From Lentisphaerota bacterium (GTDB lineage Bacteria > Verrucomicrobiota > Lentisphaeria > Oligosphaerales > PUNB01), in contig PUNB01000001.1 in assembly GCA_003552565.1 (NCBI GenBank), forward strand, positions 1-8,103: DNA of 8,103 nucleotides, read 5' to 3'. Made by a program: the position numbers and the translations under genes. Positions 4,895 to 8,103 of this stretch are shown one piece after another. Within the stretch, counting starts at the first letter, position 1, and the number at the start of each line of letters is the position of its first letter. The notes below the pieces were generated by a model. The model saw only the letters and a list, made by a program, of their open reading frames with translations. It had not been told where the DNA came from and ran no database searches.

Positions 4895-6127
4895 AACTCT
4901 GACCTTGGGGGAGAGCAGGATAAAGATTCCGCAATACAAAAATGCCAGCAAACCGAATATCAGCCAGCTCGGCTGATAAGAGTCCACCGCGTCAGCGATA
5001 TAACCAAACAACGGCGGTCCGACGATAACCCCGCTGCGGCTGAATATCAAGCCGATGCCGGTGGCCATGCCGGCTTGCCGCGGATCGACGGTCTCAGTCA
5101 AAACCGTAAAATACATGGCCAGCATACCCAGGCAGACGATGCCGGTTACCATTGAAACAGCAAGAACGCCGATATAGGGCAATTGCCACCGGTCAATCAT
5201 CCAGGCCAGGAACAGCGAGTTCACCGCCAGCGCGAATATCATCATGGTTAAAGCAGGCGTCCGTCGCCCCTGGAACAGAGTATCACTGATCCAGCCCCAT
5301 CCCAGCATACCGACAATGCCGCCGAATTGCAAAGCCGCCAAGCCGCCGCCGGCGGCGGCCGGGGAAAGCTGTAAATCATTATGCAGAAAAAGCGAAAAAT
5401 GAGAAGTGGCGCTGCCCATCATGGCGCCCAGCAAAGTCCCCAACAGACAAACGGTAATAAAATCACGCCGTCCAAGCAGACTGATAACTCCGGGCTTAAA
5501 AGCCGAAGCCGGATTTTTCTCATCCCCCGCCTGCTCGGCTGATGTTTCATTCGGACAGGCGGCAGCGATGACGCCGGCCGTCAACAGTGCGAACAAGGCG
5601 GCCAGAACCAATGCCGGCCGCCAGCCGAAAGCACTGGCTAAAATCGGCAGCAGCGCGGCGGCCAGCATGCCGCCGATACCGCTGCCGGAATGAGCGATCC
5701 CCATGGCGAAAGCGCGTTTTGGTTTTGCAACATGCTCCATAATACCGCGACTAACGGAAGGAGTGATGACGCTGAACACCAAGCCGCAAAGAAAGGCCAG
5801 GGCCAGAATCATCCCGTAAGCGGGTGCCAAAGCCACTGTTCCCATGACCAATCCCACCGCCGACACACCTAAAAGCAAACCGCGCCTGGCGCCGAGCTTA
5901 TCCACCAATCGGCCGCTGAACACCGCCACCGCCGTGGCGGAGAGAAAATAAAAGGTCGAGAAAAGCCCCGCCTGAGCCCGGCTGAGATCGAAATCTTCGC
6001 GGATAAGAGGGAAAAGAGCAAAAATCCCCTGAATATTCGCCGCCACTCCGACATACGCTGAAGCCAAAAGAAAAGGTACCAGTTTTTCTTTGATCTGCTC
6101 CCGCTCCTGGTCATTTGTGATTTTCAT
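4862..6127 (-). CDS. MFS transporter, 12-helix, substrate unknown
   Basis: Major facilitator superfamily permease of the inner membrane, 421 residues, the usual size for 12 transmembrane helices. A short cytoplasmic N-terminus (1-17) precedes helix 1. The MFS signature between helices 2 and 3 is GRLVDKLGARRG (72-83), with a degenerate counterpart GWISDTLFQGRR (278-289) in the second half. A glycine-rich helix 5 block, GIAHSGSGIGG (143-153), resembles those of monocarboxylate or nitrate/cyanate-type porters. A hydrophilic loop (about 191-215) separates the halves. The substrate cannot be told from sequence. The ATG lies 17 bp after the truA stop with no clear Shine-Dalgarno site, so it is probably expressed with truA and the zinc-ribbon gene. 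The final residues are encoded by a palindromic repeat, suggesting the original C-terminus was altered. Confidence 0.88.
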   Translation of the reverse strand: MKITNDQEREQIKEKLVPFLLASAYVGVAANIQGIFALFPLIREDFDLSRAQAGLFSTFYFLSATAVAVFSGRLVDKLGARRGLLLGVSAVGLVMGTVALAPAYGMILALAFLCGLVFSVITPSVSRGIMEHVAKPKRAFAMGIAHSGSGIGGMLAAALLPILASAFGWRPALVLAALFALLTAGVIAAACPNETSAEQAGDEKNPASAFKPGVISLLGRRDFITVCLLGTLLGAMMGSATSHFSLFLHNDLQLSPAAAGGGLAALQFGGIVGMLGWGWISDTLFQGRRTPALTMMIFALAVNSLFLAWMIDRWQLPYIGVLAVSMVTGIVCLGMLAMYFTVLTETVDPRQAGMATGIGLIFSRSGVIVGPPLFGYIADAVDSYQPSWLIFGLLAFLYCGIFILLSPKVRVPPSGGSCSEL

Positions 6128-6144
6128 GGCTTATTATCAGAACT

Positions 6145-6984
6145 TCAAACACTGAACGGGGGCAAGACAGGGCGATAATCAAGCCACTGCTGCTGGTCAT
6201 AAAACACCCGCGCCAGAAAAAGCCCCTGCGGCGGCGCCGTTTTGACCGTCGGCGGGCGACTGCCGGCGGCCAAAATCTTTTGACAATCTTCCGGACGACA
6301 CTTTTGGCCGCGGCCTGCTTCCGCCAGAAATCCAGCCAGACTGCGCACCATTTTATAAAGAAAGCCATTGCCGATAACATTCAAATACAATCGGTTATTG
6401 GCTTCGATAATCTCACAACGGTAAATTTCGCGTACTTTTGACTCCATCGGCCGTCGCGGATTGGCGCTGAAACCGGAGAAATCATGTTTACCGGCAAGCA
6501 TGCGGGCGACTCGGCGCATTTTCTCCACATCCAGCTCTGTATCGATCTGCCAGGAATAGGAAGCGGAAAAAGGGGAATGAATTTCGCCGAGTTCGAAAAC
6601 ATAGGTGTAAGCTTTGGCGACGGCCGAGTAGCGGGCATGAAAGTCCGGAGCTTCAAGCCCGGCCTCGGTCACCCTGATATCCGCGGGCAGCCAGCGATTG
6701 AGCAGTCTTTGTAAACGGACGGGAGTATGAGGAGGGCGGCAGAATGAAACGGCCTTAAATGAAGTATTCTGATCGAGAGCGTGGACTCCGGTATCCGTCC
6801 GGCTGGTGGCATGAACATTGATAGTGTCATCCCGGAATAACTTGCGGAGGCGCCGCTGGAGTTCTTCCTGGACGGTCGGCTGTCCCGGCTGAATCTGCCA
6901 GCCGCAATAAGCGCCCCCATGGTAAGCGAGACGGAGATGCCAGACAGTTTCGGATCGGGAAGATTCAATGGGCGTTTTCATCAT
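6145..6984 (-). CDS. truA: tRNA pseudouridine(38-40) synthase TruA
   Basis: Cytoplasmic enzyme that converts uridines 38-40 in the anticodon arm of many tRNAs to pseudouridine. With the chosen start it has 279 residues, close to the family's usual 245-280. Landmarks in order: LAYHGGAYCGWQ near 19-30, SRTDTGVHA with the catalytic aspartate Asp64, DFHARYSAVAKAYTY near 110-124, HDFSGFSA near 160-167, and NGFLYKMVRSLAG near 204-216. A longer frame to 7038 exists, but it would overlap the zinc-ribbon gene by 74 bases and add a non-conserved hydrophobic leader. The tandem ATGATG at 6984-6979 overlaps that gene by only 20 bases and gives the expected N-terminus. There is no visible Shine-Dalgarno site, so translation is probably coupled to the upstream gene. 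The choice between the two tandem ATGs is open. Confidence 0.95.
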   Translation of the reverse strand: MMKTPIESSRSETVWHLRLAYHGGAYCGWQIQPGQPTVQEELQRRLRKLFRDDTINVHATSRTDTGVHALDQNTSFKAVSFCRPPHTPVRLQRLLNRWLPADIRVTEAGLEAPDFHARYSAVAKAYTYVFELGEIHSPFSASYSWQIDTELDVEKMRRVARMLAGKHDFSGFSANPRRPMESKVREIYRCEIIEANNRLYLNVIGNGFLYKMVRSLAGFLAEAGRGQKCRPEDCQKILAAGSRPPTVKTAPPQGLFLARVFYDQQQWLDYRPVLPPFSV

Positions 6985-7693
6985 AATACAGCATAACGCC
7001 GCAATTAGGACAGGTGGAAAGAGCGCCGTTGGCGGCATCTATCCGAGCCTGAGCCGGCACATTCATACGACAGCCGCCGCACATATTATTCCTGCCGACC
7101 GGCACCAGCGGAGGGCGCCCGGCCCGTCCCGGCGGACTTTGCAGAATACGATCATAGCGATTTAACTTATCGGCAGGAACCGCTTGACGGTAAGCCTCTC
7201 TTTCCGATTCAAATTTAGCAATCCGCTCCTGACAATTTCGAGCCCGTAGATCTAAATCATCAACCATCTGGCGGGTTCGTTTGGCGGCGGCGTCATATTC
7301 CTTTTTTTCTTTCTCCAACTGCGCGCGCGCGGTTTCCAGTGATTCCATCAGCTCCAGCTCCTTGTCCTCCAGAGAGCTGACTTTATTTTTACACTCTTCA
7401 ATCTGATGCAAAGCCGCTCGATACTCCTGATTGTCCTTGATCATTGTCGATTTAGCGGCGAAATCCCTTTCTTTAGCCTTTAAAGATTCTATATCAGACT
7501 CGACTTTTTTTATTGCCTTCTCGTTGTCAGCAACCGCTTGTTTGGCCTTTTCCAGGTTTTCTTCATTTTCCCGCAACTCCTTTTCCGCCTGTTTTTTTTC
7601 CTCAGGCACAGCCTCAATCTGACGGCGCAGTTTGATTATCCGCAGGTCGATGTCCTGCAATTTCAAAAGTTTTTCTATCCATTCCGGCTGCAC
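6965..7693 (-). CDS. Coiled-coil C4 zinc-ribbon protein (COG1579 / DUF164 type)
   Basis: A 242-residue soluble protein. Residues 5-170 are highly charged, rich in E, K, Q and A with heptad spacing, forming a long antiparallel-type coiled coil. A conserved-looking linker with GRAGRPPLVPV (189-199) leads to a C-terminal zinc ribbon with two pairs of cysteines, CGGC (205-208) and CPNC (228-231). This layout is typical of the zf-RING_7 (C4-type zinc ribbon) family, whose members are proposed to bind nucleic acids but lack a well-established function. The GTG start is supported by an AAGAGG Shine-Dalgarno site nine bases upstream and by the family's usual N-terminal LLKLQDID. It is the first gene of the minus-strand cluster with truA and the transporter, and overlaps truA by 20 bases. 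Confidence 0.9.
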   Translation of the reverse strand: MQPEWIEKLLKLQDIDLRIIKLRRQIEAVPEEKKQAEKELRENEENLEKAKQAVADNEKAIKKVESDIESLKAKERDFAAKSTMIKDNQEYRAALHQIEECKNKVSSLEDKELELMESLETARAQLEKEKKEYDAAAKRTRQMVDDLDLRARNCQERIAKFESEREAYRQAVPADKLNRYDRILQSPPGRAGRPPLVPVGRNNMCGGCRMNVPAQARIDAANGALSTCPNCGVMLYYDENAH

Positions 7694-7702
7694 GTTGTTT
7701 TA

Positions 7703-7708
7703 CCTCTT
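7703..7708 (-). promoter_or_regulatory. Shine-Dalgarno site deciding a GTG start
   Basis: On the minus strand AAGAGG ends nine bases before the GTG at 7693-7691. It is the best ribosome-binding site of the minus-strand cluster and supports GTG rather than a later ATG as the start of the zinc-ribbon gene. Confidence 0.6.
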
Positions 7709-7719
7709 AAGAATATTTA

Positions 7720-7732
7720 CCCGCGACGCGGG
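7720..7732 (-). repeat. Perfect 13-bp palindrome in the leader of the zinc-ribbon gene
   Basis: CCCGCG-A-CGCGGG is a perfect dyad with a single central base, 11 bases upstream of the Shine-Dalgarno site. It could be a protein-binding site on DNA; as RNA it would need a larger loop. No clear promoter can be placed relative to it. A TTGACC at 7748-7743 is a possible -35 box but lacks a well-spaced -10. Confidence 0.35.
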
Positions 7733-7801
7733 CAGTGTATATTTGGTCAATCACAAAAGAACTGTCACTATATCCTTCCGCCTTGATTTCGCCAATCCCT
7801 A

Positions 7802-7982
7802 TAGCTAGAGGTTATGCGAAAAGGTGTGTGAGACCATTACACGCACAAAAAATGAAACCTTGTCTCGCACCTTGTCTCGCACTTAGTCTGAAAAATGAAG
7901 AATATAATGAAAACTAGACAAGGTGCGAGACAAGGTGAGCACAAAATTAGGCCTCAACCCCTTTTCGCATACCCTCTAGCTA
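7802..7982. mobile_element. 181-bp MITE-like inverted-repeat element
   Basis: The outer ends are inverted repeats of 23 bases matching at 22 (7802-7824 and 7960-7982), beginning TAGCTAGAGG and ending GCGAAAAGG. Inside them, a second perfect 20-bp inverted repeat (7858-7877 and 7916-7935) flanks a 38-nt AT-rich centre. The left inner arm belongs to a 12-bp perfect tandem repeat, CTTGTCTCGCAC twice (7859-7882). The stretches between outer and inner arms are also weakly complementary, so the whole unit can fold into one long hairpin. It has no open frame. A TA dinucleotide at each edge could be a target-site duplication. This is the structure of a non-autonomous miniature transposable element; the class and parent transposase are unknown. 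It lies 109 bp upstream of the zinc-ribbon gene. Confidence 0.7.
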
Positions 7983-8103
7983 AACCCCGTCTGGAAAGGG
8001 ATCTCCGGAGGCTTAAAGTTTATACGCCCCCGCCGGGCTTGTCCCGGCGGAGCGAAAGATTGCAAATAAAAGAATGTTCAACCTTTTTTTGTTCCGCGGC
8101 ATG
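7983..8103. other. Right-edge non-coding sequence
   Basis: I see no supported gene in these 121 bases. They contain one strong hairpin (8030-8050) and a T7 run (8083-8089). A plus-strand ATG occurs at the last three bases (8101-8103), but nothing can be said about a gene beyond the window. Confidence 0.5.
8030..8050. repeat. Strong hairpin, 8-bp GC stem
   Basis: CCGCCGGG (8030-8037) pairs perfectly with CCCGGCGG (8043-8050) around CTTGT. The plus strand after it (AGCGAAAGATT) and the minus strand after it (GGGCGTATAAAC) lack T-tracts, so it is not a standard intrinsic terminator. It could be another extragenic palindrome. Confidence 0.5.

Noticed and set aside
6985..7038. Longer truA start at 7038
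   Set aside because: It would overlap the zinc-ribbon coding sequence by 74 bases and add 18 residues unlike the TruA N-terminus.
7859..7882. Tandem CTTGTCTCGCAC units as a CRISPR array
   Set aside because: Units are 12 bp with no spacers, only two copies, and they form part of an inverted-repeat element; no cas gene is present.
7802..7982. Inverted-repeat element as an integron attC site
   Set aside because: It lacks the RYYYAAC / GTTRRRY core sites and there is no integrase or cassette gene in the window.
8018..8102. Minus-strand 28-codon open frame starting at 8102
   Set aside because: No Shine-Dalgarno site, it runs through the 8030-8050 hairpin, and the translation has no recognisable feature.

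Overview
The window looks like an ordinary bacterial chromosome segment with five complete protein genes, one incomplete-looking CobS relative, one tRNA, and unusually repeat-rich intergenic DNA. The gene set (a SEDS cell-wall polymerase, TruA, a COG1579-type coiled-coil zinc-ribbon protein and a rhamnulokinase) fits a Gram-negative-type bacterium. Together with the many palindromic and short-tandem intergenic repeats it makes me lean towards the PVC group (Lentisphaerota, Kiritimatiellota or relatives). That placement is an impression from memory, not something the sequence proves.

Layout. Bases 1-307 hold no gene: two copies of a ~57-bp palindromic element, a hexamer array forming a long inverted repeat, and a heptamer array. 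Two plus-strand genes follow, rhamnulokinase (308-1774) and, 15 bp later, a membrane protein that resembles CobS (cobalamin-5'-phosphate synthase) but has lost its aspartate-rich catalytic motif (1790-2485). The next intergenic stretch (2486-2917) carries a minus-strand tRNA-Gln(CUG), a third full palindromic element, a fragment of a fourth, and three more heptamer arrays. A plus-strand SEDS glycosyltransferase (FtsW/RodA family, 2918-4156) follows. Bases 4157-4861 contain no convincing gene but many hairpins, short tandem repeats and a possible gene remnant.

The right half is a minus-strand cluster, read right to left: zinc-ribbon protein (7693-6965, GTG start with a good Shine-Dalgarno site), truA (6984-6145, overlapping it by 20 bases), and an MFS transporter (6127-4862, 17 bp after truA). 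They are probably co-transcribed. The last residues of the transporter are encoded by a palindromic repeat, and just past its stop codon an open stretch of 42 codons continues in the same frame. Upstream of this cluster lies a 181-bp inverted-repeat element (7802-7982) with the structure of a MITE.

The genes do not form one pathway. The most interesting material is (1) the CobS-like protein with altered catalytic residues beside rhamnulokinase, (2) the MITE-like element, and (3) a family of palindromic elements that repeatedly sit next to short tandem heptamers sharing a TTCA core in the same phase.
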